Source: Photobacterium angustum
GTDB taxonomy: Bacteria > Pseudomonadota > Gammaproteobacteria > Enterobacterales > Vibrionaceae
Reading direction: 5' to 3'
Assembly (NCBI RefSeq): GCF_002954615.1
Contig: NZ_MSCJ01000001.1
Location: 2,852,001 to 2,916,000 of the forward strand
Length of the DNA stretch: 64,000 bases
The notes beneath the pieces were generated by a model. That model was not told the DNA's origin. It did no database searches and saw only the letters and a program-made list of their open reading frames with translations. A program made the position numbers and the translations under genes. Positions 18,839 to 27,745 of the stretch are shown piece by piece. The stretch's first letter is position 1, and every line of letters begins with the position of its first letter.

Positions 18839-20398
18839 TTACTTTTCATCAACCACAAGATCGCCAAAGTAAGGCTGTTCCATTGGGTTAACAATATCGG
18901 CCGCGTGTACATTTGAACGCGCGCCCCATGCAAGGCTCTGCCAGTGCAGTGGGACAAACGCCGCTTCGTTGTACAACGTTGCTTCTACTTTCTGTAGCAT
19001 TGCTTTACGTTTGGTTTGATCGGTTTCTACGTTCGCCGCTTCAATCAACTTATCGACTTCAGGGTTAGAGTAGAAACCACAGTTGTACTGACCTTGACCT
19101 GTTTCTTCATTACGCGTCATGGTTAGGAACTCAGTCATGTTCGCTGAATCTTCAGTATCGGCATGCCAACCAATCATCATCATGTCTGCCGCACACTTAT
19201 CAAACTCAGGCCAGTATTGCGCTTTTGGCATGGTCTTGAGATCGACTTTCACGCCAATTTTAGACAGCATCGCCGCTACCGCTTGCGCTACTTTTGCATC
19301 GTTCACATAACGGTTATTCGGTGCCATCATGGTTAATGTAAAGCCGTCGGCATAGCCTGCTTCTTTCATTAATTCTTTGGCTTTTTTCACATCGTAACGC
19401 GGTACTAAATCAGCATTGTAACCTTGGTAACCGGCTGGGCTCTGTTGACCTGCCGTAGTCGCAAAGCCTTTCATGATTTTCTTCACGATGCCTTCGTTGT
19501 TAATCGCATGTACAATCGCTTGGCGTACGCGTACATCTTTCAATGCTTCATTGCTGTTTTGGTTCATTTGGAACGTGATGATACGGGTACCCGGTAGTGT
19601 CACCAGATCAACATCTTTTGCTTCTTTCAAACGTTTATGATCATTAGGTGCAACGTGATCAATCATATCAACACCGCCAGAAAGCAACGCAGCAAGACGT
19701 GTTGCATCTTCTTTGATCGGCAATAGCGTTAGCTTATCTACATTACCTTTTGACGCTTTATCCCAGTAATTCGCATTACGGGTAAATTCAACTTTTACCC
19801 CTTGCTCACGCTCTGTAACGATAAATGGACCGGTACCTGAAAGATTGGTAGAAGCAAATGAGTTACCGTGTTTCGCAATTTCCGCTTTATCTTTACCTTC
19901 AGCAGTTTTCCCTGTGTAGAACTTACTGTCCATTGGGAAAATGTATGTCGCGGTTTGCAGAACCAGTGGATAGGTTCCTTTCGAGATCAACTCAACCGTG
20001 TAGTCATCCACTTTTTTCATTTCAGAGTACGGGGCAAAGATCTTTTTAAAGTCTGCCGACTCTTGCAGACGATTAAATGTCCACACCACATCGTCAGCCG
20101 TGAGTGGATTACCTGAATGGAATTTCACCCCTTGACGTAATTTGAAGCGGAACGTGTGATCATCAACACGCTCCCAGCTTTCAGCTAGACGCGGCTCAAA
20201 ATCCATATCTTGGGTAAAACGAACAAGAGGATCGAACACCATATGAGATAGCTGTAGCGTACCGCCTGATAACTGCTCATGCGGATCTAATGAAACAGGA
20301 TCCGAGGCATAACCCAGTTTGATTTCTGCGGCAGTGACACTAAAACTTAAACCCGCGGCAATCAATGCTACGGCTAATTTGCTCTTGATGGTTTTCAT
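18839..20398 (-). CDS. ABC importer periplasmic peptide-binding protein (SBP family 5)
   Basis: 519 residues with a Sec signal peptide (MKTIKSKLAVALIAAGLSFSVTAAE, cleavage likely after TAA). Family 5 solute-binding hallmarks are visible: DPVSLDPHEQLSGGT near the mature N-terminus, SWERVDDHTFRFKLRQGVKFHSG and the YTGKTAEGK/GTGPFIV regions. It should bind peptides or a peptide-like ligand (dipeptides, glutathione, opines or haem are all known in this family), which sequence alone does not settle. Second gene of the operon, 56 bases after the ATPase gene. Confidence 0.92.
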   Translation of the reverse strand: MKTIKSKLAVALIAAGLSFSVTAAEIKLGYASDPVSLDPHEQLSGGTLQLSHMVFDPLVRFTQDMDFEPRLAESWERVDDHTFRFKLRQGVKFHSGNPLTADDVVWTFNRLQESADFKKIFAPYSEMKKVDDYTVELISKGTYPLVLQTATYIFPMDSKFYTGKTAEGKDKAEIAKHGNSFASTNLSGTGPFIVTEREQGVKVEFTRNANYWDKASKGNVDKLTLLPIKEDATRLAALLSGGVDMIDHVAPNDHKRLKEAKDVDLVTLPGTRIITFQMNQNSNEALKDVRVRQAIVHAINNEGIVKKIMKGFATTAGQQSPAGYQGYNADLVPRYDVKKAKELMKEAGYADGFTLTMMAPNNRYVNDAKVAQAVAAMLSKIGVKVDLKTMPKAQYWPEFDKCAADMMMIGWHADTEDSANMTEFLTMTRNEETGQGQYNCGFYSNPEVDKLIEAANVETDQTKRKAMLQKVEATLYNEAAFVPLHWQSLAWGARSNVHAADIVNPMEQPYFGDLVVDEK

Positions 20399-20454
20399 TG
20401 CATAACTCCTTTATGCACGGGACCTCTCCCGCGAGTAATGTTTGTTGATGTGGA

Positions 20455-22173
20455 CTAAGCGCGTTTTAATCCATTTTGACTAATCCCTTTAAACTCCGGC
20501 ATCAGTGAAATTAAATGTTGGCTGTATTCATGTTGAGGATCGGTAAAGAGCTGTTCAGTTTTCGCCACTTCCAACAAAGTACCTTTTTGCATCACCCCAA
20601 TGCGATCACACATTTGACGGATCACTGGTAAATCATGGCTGATAAACAACATGGTTAAATTCAATTCGTCTTGTAGATCTTTAAGTAAATTCAAAATTTG
20701 TGCTTGAACAGACACATCCAGTGCTGATGTTGGCTCATCACAGATCAACAATCGTGGACGTGTTGCGAGAGCACGAGCAATGGAAATACGTTGACGTTGA
20801 CCACCTGAGAACTCGTGAGGGTATTTCACTCCAGAGGCACGTCCTAACCCAACATGATCCAATAAATCATGCACAATTTGACGGGTTTGTGCTTCATTCT
20901 CGGTTAATTTATGAAAACGGATAGGCTCTGCAATAATATCGAAGATACGCATCCGTGGGTTCATCGAGGTATAAGGGTTTTGGAAGACCATTTGCATTTG
21001 ACGACGGAAAGGACGACGGTCAGCTTCACTTTTCAACGCCGTTAGATCCATCCCTTCAAATGTCACCCGACCTTCATTTGGTGGGTATAAACCAGCAATC
21101 ACACGGGCTATTGTTGATTTACCTGAGCCAGATTCACCCACTAAGCCAAAAGTTTCACCTTCAAAGACTTGGAAACTGACATCATTATTGGCTTGAACAT
21201 ATTCACGACGACTTTCAAAGAAAGAATCTTTGGTCACAAAGCGCAAACTCACGTTCTCTACATTCAACAATGGTCCTGAATAATCACGTTGCTCTTGGCG
21301 CTGCCCTAACCAATGATTTTTAACATCTAATGGCGGCGTTTCTTCTGCCGCTTCGATATAATTTACCAATGGAAAACGCTGTAATTTAATATCTGAACGT
21401 GGAACAGCTGAAATTAGGCTTTGAGTATATGGATGCTCTGGACGGTGTAAAACTTGCTCTGTCGTACCAAGTTCGACTAAGTCACCACGATACATTACAG
21501 CAACGCGATCAGTCACATTCGAGACAACGCCCATATCGTGAGTAACCAACATACAGCCAACGTTTTTCTCTACACACAACTCACGGATCAACGTTAAAAT
21601 TTGATCTTGAATCGAAACATCTAACGCTGTTGTAGGTTCATCAGCAATGATTAAATCAGGCTCTCCTGCCAGCGCGATAGCAATTACGACACGTTGGCGC
21701 ATACCCCCTGAAAACTGGTGAGGGTATTGTTTAATACGTAATTCCGGTTGTGGAATGCCCACCAGCTCCATCAACGTTAATGCACGCTTATATGCTTCCT
21801 GCTGAGTGACTTGTAAATTAGTTACAATGGTTTCAGTGAGTTGTTGTTCAACCGTAAATAGCGGATTTAGCGACGTCATTGGATCTTGGAAGATAAATCC
21901 AATCTTAGCACCACGTACCTGACGCATTTGCTCTGGCGTTAGCCCTGAGATTTTTGTTCCATCAAGATACACATCACCATTAGCGATTTGCCCTGGTGGA
22001 CTCAATAGATCAATCACCGCATTGCCTACGGTTGATTTACCCGCACCAGATTCACCCACTACGCCGACAATTTCACCGCGTTCAATAGAAAACGACAATG
22101 ATTTCACCGCGGCATGAACACCATGGCGGGATGGATATTCTATCCGAAGGTTTTTTACTTCTAATAAAGCCAT
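20455..22173 (-). CDS. Fused double ATP-binding subunit of the peptide-type ABC importer (DppD-DppF / GsiA type)
   Basis: 572 residues from the ATG at 22173 (the 41 codons further upstream look non-coding). Two complete ABC cassettes: first Walker [10 protein letters not shown] near 44-52 and signature FSGGMRQR; second Walker [10 protein letters not shown] and signature FSGGQRQR, each followed by a Walker B ([16 protein letters not shown]). The fused form and the gene order ATPase, binding protein, permease, permease match the glutathione importer operon gsiABCD, but the same design is used for other peptide substrates, so I give no gene symbol. First gene of the operon; upstream is AT-rich DNA. 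Confidence 0.92.
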   Translation of the reverse strand: MALLEVKNLRIEYPSRHGVHAAVKSLSFSIERGEIVGVVGESGAGKSTVGNAVIDLLSPPGQIANGDVYLDGTKISGLTPEQMRQVRGAKIGFIFQDPMTSLNPLFTVEQQLTETIVTNLQVTQQEAYKRALTLMELVGIPQPELRIKQYPHQFSGGMRQRVVIAIALAGEPDLIIADEPTTALDVSIQDQILTLIRELCVEKNVGCMLVTHDMGVVSNVTDRVAVMYRGDLVELGTTEQVLHRPEHPYTQSLISAVPRSDIKLQRFPLVNYIEAAEETPPLDVKNHWLGQRQEQRDYSGPLLNVENVSLRFVTKDSFFESRREYVQANNDVSFQVFEGETFGLVGESGSGKSTIARVIAGLYPPNEGRVTFEGMDLTALKSEADRRPFRRQMQMVFQNPYTSMNPRMRIFDIIAEPIRFHKLTENEAQTRQIVHDLLDHVGLGRASGVKYPHEFSGGQRQRISIARALATRPRLLICDEPTSALDVSVQAQILNLLKDLQDELNLTMLFISHDLPVIRQMCDRIGVMQKGTLLEVAKTEQLFTDPQHEYSQHLISLMPEFKGISQNGLKRA

Positions 22174-22677
22174 GACCGACCCCAATTGCTTGGCAGTTCC
22201 TGCCAATATAAAAACTTGAATCCTTTCCACACCAGAATATTCATCTATGGCATGTCGGCCTATCAATCTGTCAAAGATTTCACACAAAAGCAACATTTCA
22301 AAGCAAAAAACTATAACGAATGCAAACTATCGAATAATTATTCACTTTAATTCACCAGTAAAACAATATACATCTAAATATTTAATCGATACAAAACACC
22401 CACAATCACTGAAATAACAAGTGAGCACAAATAGAAAACCCACCACTTACTAAACAAAACAAAAAAACAAGATATGAATAATTTGTCACTAACAAAAAAC
22501 ACATGTATTTACACGATAATAACAAACGCTACTTTATCCATAATAAATAACAGCAAAAACCATAAAAATTCAAATAAATAGATATAAAAGCGAAAAATTA
22601 CAATACCTTTGATATTTAACACTAGATAAAATCAGGGTTATCACCAAAAAGTCTAACTATTACGTTATAGATCTTTA
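22174..22677. other. AT-rich gene-free region
   Basis: About 500 bases, much richer in A+T than its surroundings, with homopolymer A and T runs and no credible ORF. It should contain the promoter of the ABC importer operon. I see no repeat shared with the tRNA-derived units to its right. Confidence 0.6.
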
Positions 22678-22809
22678 ATTCGGATCGATGAAAAGCGAGG
22701 CTCTATTATCAAGCCCCGACCCTTGGCGCTCTAATCAATAACGCAGAGCGACTTTTACTTTTCTATAGGCGAAAAAAAAACGCATCTTTCGATACGGTTT
22801 TCTTAATGA
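22678..22809 (-). repeat. Degenerate tRNA-Pro-derived repeat, distal unit (most decayed)
   Basis: One 132-bp unit matching the next unit at the same 132-base offset. It keeps the spacer block (CCTTGGCGCTCTAATC... at 22721), the ATAGGCG block and the hairpin at 22781-22800, but the tRNA-Pro 3' end is heavily changed (GATCGATGAAAAG against GGTCGGTGAAGAG). The hairpin carries one change relative to the next unit. Confidence 0.75.
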
Positions 22810-22941
22810 TGGTCGGTGAAGAGCAAGGTTCTAATATCAGGGAACCCCCGCCCCTTGGCGCTCTAATCAATAACACTGAGCGACTTTTACTTTTCTATAG
22901 GCGAAAAAAAACCGCATCTTTCGATACGGTTTTCTTAATGG
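22810..22941 (-). repeat. Degenerate tRNA-Pro-derived repeat, proximal unit with terminator
   Basis: It starts with 14 bases identical to the 3' end of the real tRNA-Pro including CCA (22810-22823). It then has T-arm-like GGGGGTTC and D-arm-like GCTCAG and TAGAGCGC pieces (read on the minus strand) separated by altered sequence, with no anticodon arm. It ends with the terminator immediately downstream of the functional tRNA-Pro. Arrangement: a pseudo-tRNA made of D-arm and 3' half joined by unrelated bases, then a terminator, repeated twice. Confidence 0.78.
22904..22937 (-). terminator. Intrinsic terminator of the tRNA cluster
   Basis: On the minus strand, stem AAAACCG...CGGTTTT with a UUUC-type loop region, then an A/T-rich run; it lies just after the last intact tRNA-Pro. 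The same hairpin is repeated 132 bases downstream (22772-22805). Confidence 0.75.
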
Positions 22942-23018
<77 letters not shown>

Positions 23019-23071
23019 ACAATGTTTTAGGCTTACAAGGCCAAGGTCTCTTAATAAGATAACCTAAATAA

Positions 23072-23147
23072 TGGGGTGGCTAACGAGACTTGAACTCGCG
23101 ACAACCGGAATCACAATCCGGGACTCTACCAACTGAGCTATAGCCAC
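23072..23147 (-). tRNA. tRNA-His(GUG), copy 2
   Basis: 76 bases with encoded CCA, acceptor GTGGCTA/TAGCCAC, anticodon GUG; the preceding base on the RNA strand is G, consistent with the extra 5' G of tRNA-His. Differs from the other copy by one base in the T loop. Confidence 0.96.
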
Positions 23148-23156
23148 CATTGTAAG

Positions 23157-23233
<77 letters not shown>

Positions 23234-23309
23234 ACTTAATTCTGTGTGCTTGAATAAACAAGCGGGCTTTTAAAAAGCCAGAAAGCTGACGTATCAACTC
23301 TCTATAATA

Positions 23310-23385
23310 TGGGGTGGCTAACGAGGCTTGAACTCGCGACAACCGGAATCACAATCCGGGACTCTACCAACTGAGCTATAGCCAC
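23310..23385 (-). tRNA. tRNA-His(GUG), copy 1
   Basis: 76 bases with CCA, anticodon GUG, standard cloverleaf. One base differs from the other His copy. Confidence 0.96.
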
Positions 23386-23420
23386 CAATGTATTACCTTC
23401 CGCCAATACGACCATTTAAA

Positions 23421-23497
<77 letters not shown>

Positions 23498-23519
23498 CTT
23501 GCCCTATCGACGGGGGTGA

Positions 23520-23548
23520 ATATTACGGATCAGAACGCCTCTCGGCAA
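23520..23548 (-). promoter_or_regulatory. Promoter of the Arg-His-Pro tRNA cluster
   Basis: On the minus strand: -35 TTGCCG (23543-23548), 17-base spacer, -10 TAATAT (23520-23525), with an A/T-rich upstream element and a C-rich discriminator. It lies 22 bases before the tRNA-Arg 5' end. Confidence 0.75.
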
Positions 23549-23776
23549 GTGTTTTTTTTCATTTTTCTTTCGCTCGCTGATTTTATGCTCAAATAACTAT
23601 TGATTCGTATCATACAAATACAGCGCACTAGTTTGATCCTACGGTACAACCCGATATACTAACAAATGTATAACAATATAATTATTTTAAAAACATTCGC
23701 CGTACTATTTCAACATTAGCCACGAGTGAAGATAACAGCAACTACAAATACAATTTGGAAGTATAAGGTGAGCGCC

Positions 23777-24184
23777 ATGAATTTTTCTTTTCGACAGTTT
23801 ATATTCGCTGCTGTAGCCACATTTACCATTGCTGTTCCCGCAGTTGCTAACGACATGACAGATGAAGCTATTGCTGAACGTATTAAACCTGTAGGTTCGT
23901 TATACCTTGAAGGTGAAGCCCCTGCTGTAGAAGTAGCAGCCAGCCCTCGTAATGGTGAAGCCGTTTATAATTCTTTTTGTGCTTCTTGCCATACTCCAGG
24001 TGTTATGGGTGCACCAAAAAAAGACGATGCGGATGATTGGTCTGCTCGTATTGCCCAAGGTAAAGATGTGTTAGCCGATCATGCTATTAATGGCTTTAAT
24101 GCGATGCCTGCAAAAGGTGCCTGTATGGATTGTAGTGATGAAGAAATTGTTGCCGCAATTAATTACATGATTGCTGGCTTATAA
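23777..24184 (+). CDS. Cytochrome c5-type monohaem cytochrome
   Basis: 135 residues from the ATG at 23777, with AAGGTGA as ribosome site; an upstream in-frame start 17 codons earlier is less likely. Sec signal peptide (MNFSFRQFIF... VPAVAND). Haem-binding motif CASCH at 68-72, a Met ligand candidate in NAMPAKG near 110, and a second pair Cys116/Cys119, as in cytochrome c5. Periplasmic electron carrier whose partner oxidase or reductase is not in the window. It is convergent with rep. Confidence 0.9.
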   Translation: MNFSFRQFIFAAVATFTIAVPAVANDMTDEAIAERIKPVGSLYLEGEAPAVEVAASPRNGEAVYNSFCASCHTPGVMGAPKKDDADDWSARIAQGKDVLADHAINGFNAMPAKGACMDCSDEEIVAAINYMIAGL

Positions 24185-24202
24185 TTTTTCTCAATAATAA
24201 AT

Positions 24203-24240
24203 AAAGAGGGTGGGCATTATGAATGCTCACCCTCTTTTTA
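24203..24240. terminator. Intrinsic terminator between cytochrome c5 and rep genes
   Basis: Long stem with arms around AAAGAGGGTG...CACCCTCTTT, followed by T-run; convergent genes share it. Confidence 0.85.
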
Positions 24241-24261
24241 TATAGCCGCTATTTAGTAGGA

Positions 24262-26277
24262 TTACTTTTTAAACATCGCGCGAATATTAGCAATATGCGC
24301 TTGCCCTTTATTCATCCGTTCTTCTGCAGAAACGGGTTTGCGCTCACTTTCCCACTCCAAATCATCTTGTGGTAATTCGTACAAGAATCGACTTGGCTCA
24401 GGTTTAATTAGTTCGCCATACTGACGACGCTCTTTACATAAAGTAAAGGTTAGCTCGCGTTGTGCTCGCGTGATCCCAACATATGCAAGGCGACGTTCTT
24501 CATCAACGTTTTCTTCATCAATGCTGGTTTGGTGCGGCAAGATCCCCTCTTCTGTCCCCACTAAGAACACATAAGGAAACTCCAACCCTTTAGAAGCATG
24601 CAGCGTCATAAGCTGTACTTGATCAGCATCGTCATCATCTTCCCCTCGCTCCATCATGTCGCGTAGGGTTAAACGCTGCACTACTTCTTTTAAGGTTTTC
24701 TCTTCATTATCATAGTTATCGCCTTCTAAATCAGCGGTGATCCAACTATATAAATCAGAGACATTTTTCATTCTCATCTCAGCAGCTTTCGGGCTTGGTG
24801 AGGTTTCGTATAGCCAATCTTCGTAATGAATATCACGCACTAATTGACGCACAGCAGCTACCGTATCACCACGTTCAGCATTATCAGCTAATTGATTAAC
24901 CCAATGGGTAAAGCGTTGCAGTGATTCTAAACCTCGACCTGATAGGTGTTGCTCTAACCCCATCTCAAAGCTAGCGGCAAACAAGCTTTTACCACGCATG
25001 TTAGCGTATGTACCGAGCTTCTCGAGTGTCACTGGGCCGATTTCTCGACGCGGTGTATTCACTATACGTAAAAATGCGTTGTCATCATCTAGGTTAGTCA
25101 GTAAGCGTAAGTACGCCATGATGTCTTTTATTTCAGAGCGTGAGAAAAATGATGTGCCACCTGAAATCTTATAAGGAATACGGTTTTGCATCAGCGACTT
25201 TTCAAACAAACGTGACTGATGGTTACCTCGATACAAGATCGCATAATCTTTATAAGCGGTGTTATTCATAAAGCGATGAGCAATGAGCTCACCAATCACT
25301 TTTTCTGCTTCATGCTCTTCATTTTTCGCTGTGATCACTTTAAGCATCGCGCCGTCAGGGATCTCAGAGAAAAGGGCTTTTTCAAATAAATGGGGGTTAT
25401 TAGCGATCAAAATATTCGCTGTTCGCAAAATACGGCTGGTTGAACGGTAATTTTGCTCAAGTTTGATCACTTTTAAACTAGGAAAGTCTTTATTTAGCAA
25501 ACCTAAGTTTTCTGGCTGCGCTCCACGCCATGAGTAAATAGACTGATCGTCATCACCAACCACAGTAAAGCGCGCACGCTCACCCACCAATAGTTTTACA
25601 AATAAGTATTGGCTGGTATTGGTATCTTGATACTCATCCACCAGCAGGTAACGAATACGGTTCTGCCAATGTTTTCGCACTTCAGCGTTATCTCGCAACA
25701 ACAAGACGGGCATTAAAATCAGATCATCAAAATCTAATGCGTTGTAGGCTTTCATTTGACGCTGGTACATTTCATAGCAATGCGCAAACAATTGATCGCG
25801 CTCACTACGAGCGTGTGCACCCGCACCGGCGGGCGACAACATGTCATTTTTCCAATTAGAAATAGAGGACATTAATTGCTTTAATAAATCTTTATCACCT
25901 TCAAGCTCATCTTCGGTGAGCTCTTTGAGAAGCGCCATTTGGTCTTGATCGTCAAACAGTGAAAAACTGGCTTTTAAGCCTAAATGCTTATATTCACGAC
26001 GAATGATATTCAAACCTAAAGTATGAAAGGTAGAAACCATTAATCCTTTCGATTCTTGACGTCCCAATGTTTGCCCTACACGCTCTTTCATTTCACGTGC
26101 CGCTTTATTAGTAAAAGTCAGCGCGGCAATATTGCGTGCTTTGTAATCACACTGCTGTACCAAATAAGCAATTTTATTAGTGATCACACGGGTTTTACCA
26201 GAGCCTGCACCGGCGAGTACTAAGCATGGCCCAGAAACGTATTTTACTGCTTCTGTTTGCCTTGGGTTCAGTTTCAT
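24262..26277 (-). CDS. rep: ATP-dependent DNA helicase Rep (UvrD family)
   Basis: 671 residues, close to E. coli Rep (673), starting [14 protein letters not shown]. UvrD/Rep motifs: I GAGSGKT, Ia [62 protein letters not shown]. Rep unwinds DNA 3' to 5' and helps replication forks past obstacles. Rep is favoured over UvrD and PcrA by the N-terminus, the SERD and [11 protein letters not shown] regions and the length. Transcribed toward the tRNA cluster. Confidence 0.95.
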   Translation of the reverse strand: MKLNPRQTEAVKYVSGPCLVLAGAGSGKTRVITNKIAYLVQQCDYKARNIAALTFTNKAAREMKERVGQTLGRQESKGLMVSTFHTLGLNIIRREYKHLGLKASFSLFDDQDQMALLKELTEDELEGDKDLLKQLMSSISNWKNDMLSPAGAGAHARSERDQLFAHCYEMYQRQMKAYNALDFDDLILMPVLLLRDNAEVRKHWQNRIRYLLVDEYQDTNTSQYLFVKLLVGERARFTVVGDDDQSIYSWRGAQPENLGLLNKDFPSLKVIKLEQNYRSTSRILRTANILIANNPHLFEKALFSEIPDGAMLKVITAKNEEHEAEKVIGELIAHRFMNNTAYKDYAILYRGNHQSRLFEKSLMQNRIPYKISGGTSFFSRSEIKDIMAYLRLLTNLDDDNAFLRIVNTPRREIGPVTLEKLGTYANMRGKSLFAASFEMGLEQHLSGRGLESLQRFTHWVNQLADNAERGDTVAAVRQLVRDIHYEDWLYETSPSPKAAEMRMKNVSDLYSWITADLEGDNYDNEEKTLKEVVQRLTLRDMMERGEDDDDADQVQLMTLHASKGLEFPYVFLVGTEEGILPHQTSIDEENVDEERRLAYVGITRAQRELTFTLCKERRQYGELIKPEPSRFLYELPQDDLEWESERKPVSAEERMNKGQAHIANIRAMFKK

Positions 26278-26421
26278 TCGTTATCCTGACGCTCGTTTAA
26301 AAAAATGCATACACATGCACTTTAAACCTGAGTTTTATTCATTTGACAAATAATTAAACCCAGACCAATCACAAATAATCATACATAATGATTAACAATC
26401 CCCTATAGGTATAAATAGTAA

Positions 26422-26446
26422 TTTCTACGTTACTCCATGGTAGAAA
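26422..26446. promoter_or_regulatory. Inverted repeat upstream of AcrA-like gene (1)
   Basis: Arms TTTCTAC and GTAGAAA separated by 11 bases, 142 bases before the start of the efflux operon. Possible operator of an unlinked regulator. Confidence 0.35.
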
Positions 26447-26528
26447 CTCTATTTTATGCCAAAAATAACCGTTCTGTGTTTAAACGGCTATCATAGGTTA
26501 CAAAATGGTAAATAGTGGTTATTCTATT

Positions 26529-26554
26529 GTAAATCCATAAATTTGGATATTTAC
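26529..26554. promoter_or_regulatory. Inverted repeat upstream of AcrA-like gene (2)
   Basis: Outer arms GTAAAT and ATTTAC around an inner CCA/TGG pairing, 34 bases before the ATG. Could block the promoter or the ribosome site region. Confidence 0.35.
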
Positions 26555-26587
26555 GCTCGGTTATATTGCTTAAAATTAGGAGATTTC

Positions 26588-27736
26588 ATGCGGAAAATCG
26601 CAAAAATTGCCATGGTTGTCAGTATGGCACTATGGGTAACAGCTTGTGATCAAAATGCGGCAGAAAATACTGCGCAACAAGCAGCAAAAAGTATCCCCGT
26701 AGGTACTATAGCCATTACATCTCACCCACAAGAAATCCGCGTGGAATTACCCGGTCGAAGCAAAGCTTATTTAGAAGCAGAAGTTCGTCCTCAAGTTTCA
26801 GGCATTATCACAAACCGTGGTTTTACCGAAGGTAGTGATGTAAAGAAAGGCCAATCCCTTTATAACATTGACTCTGCAACTTATAACGCTGCATATTTAA
26901 GTGCAAAAGCAGAACTTGCCAAGGCACAAGCAACGCTTGATTCAGCAAAAGCATTAGCAATTCGTAGTAAAAAGCTAGTAGAACGCGGTGCTTTCAGTAA
27001 ACAAACTAACGATGATAACCAAGCAGCCTATAAAGTCGCTATAGCAGGGCTTGAAGTTGCAAAAGCAAACGTCAATACAGCCAAAATCAATTTAGATTAT
27101 ACCAAAGTTGAAGCCCCAATTTCAGGTCGTATTGGTCAATCTTCGGTTACTCCCGGCGCATTAGTTAATGCTGGGCAAGCCCAAGTGCTGGCAACTATTC
27201 AGCAGTTAGATCCTATTAATGTCGATATTGCTCAATCTAGTGCGCAATTACTACGCTTGAAAGCGGCATTAAAGCAAGGGGAACTCCAAGCCAGCCAGAA
27301 TGCTGATGTCGAACTTATCCTAGAAGATGGTTCGGTTTATCCTCATCACGGCGTATTACAGTTTTCTGAAGTCAACGTTGATCCTAATACAGGCTCAGTC
27401 ACATTACGTGCTGAATTCCCAAACCCCGACGGTCTTTTGCTACCGGGTATGTATGTTCGCGCAGTGCTAAACACAGGTACCGATCCTAAAGCGATTATGA
27501 TTCCCCAAAAAGCTGTTACCCGTAATAGTAAAGGTGAAGCAACGGTCATGGTTGTTAATGCCGAAAACAAGGTGGAATCTCGCCTTGTAACGACAGCGCA
27601 AGTGATCGATAACCAATGGCGTATCACTAAAGGCTTAAAAGATGGTGACCAAGTCATTGTCGATGGCCTACAAAAAGTTCGTCCAGGCGCTTTGGTTCAA
27701 CCGACCACAGCCAATAACACACAACCACAAAAGTAG
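26588..27736 (+). CDS. RND efflux periplasmic adaptor (AcrA type lipoprotein)
   Basis: 382 residues from the ATG at 26588 with AGGAGA in front; 15 upstream in-frame codons look unlikely. Lipobox VTAC near residues 17-20, so it should be a lipoprotein. HlyD-type adaptor layout: lipoyl-like VRPQVSGIITNRGFTEGSDVKKGQ, a coiled-coil hairpin (ALAIRSKKLVERGAFSKQ...), then the second lipoyl half EAPISGRIGQSSVTPGALV and the beta-barrel GLLLPGMYVRAVL. It bridges the inner-membrane pump and an outer-membrane channel encoded elsewhere. No regulator is adjacent. The RND gene follows after 9 bases. Confidence 0.92.
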   Translation: MRKIAKIAMVVSMALWVTACDQNAAENTAQQAAKSIPVGTIAITSHPQEIRVELPGRSKAYLEAEVRPQVSGIITNRGFTEGSDVKKGQSLYNIDSATYNAAYLSAKAELAKAQATLDSAKALAIRSKKLVERGAFSKQTNDDNQAAYKVAIAGLEVAKANVNTAKINLDYTKVEAPISGRIGQSSVTPGALVNAGQAQVLATIQQLDPINVDIAQSSAQLLRLKAALKQGELQASQNADVELILEDGSVYPHHGVLQFSEVNVDPNTGSVTLRAEFPNPDGLLLPGMYVRAVLNTGTDPKAIMIPQKAVTRNSKGEATVMVVNAENKVESRLVTTAQVIDNQWRITKGLKDGDQVIVDGLQKVRPGALVQPTTANNTQPQK

Positions 27737-27745
27737 AGATAAGAT

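Larger units (their letters stand above)
26278..26587. other. Intergenic region upstream of the AcrAB-like operon
   Basis: 310 bases, AT-rich, with two inverted repeats (listed separately) and no ORF of substance. It contains the promoters of both divergent genes, rep and the efflux operon. Confidence 0.6.

Noticed and set aside
16844..22173. Naming the ABC operon gsiABCD
   Set aside because: Gene order fits, but the binding protein is diverged from GsiB and the same order occurs in other peptide importers, so the substrate is left open.
22678..22941. Considered a CRISPR-like or mobile-element repeat
   Set aside because: Only two long units, containing tRNA and terminator remnants, with no spacer-repeat alternation or terminal repeats.
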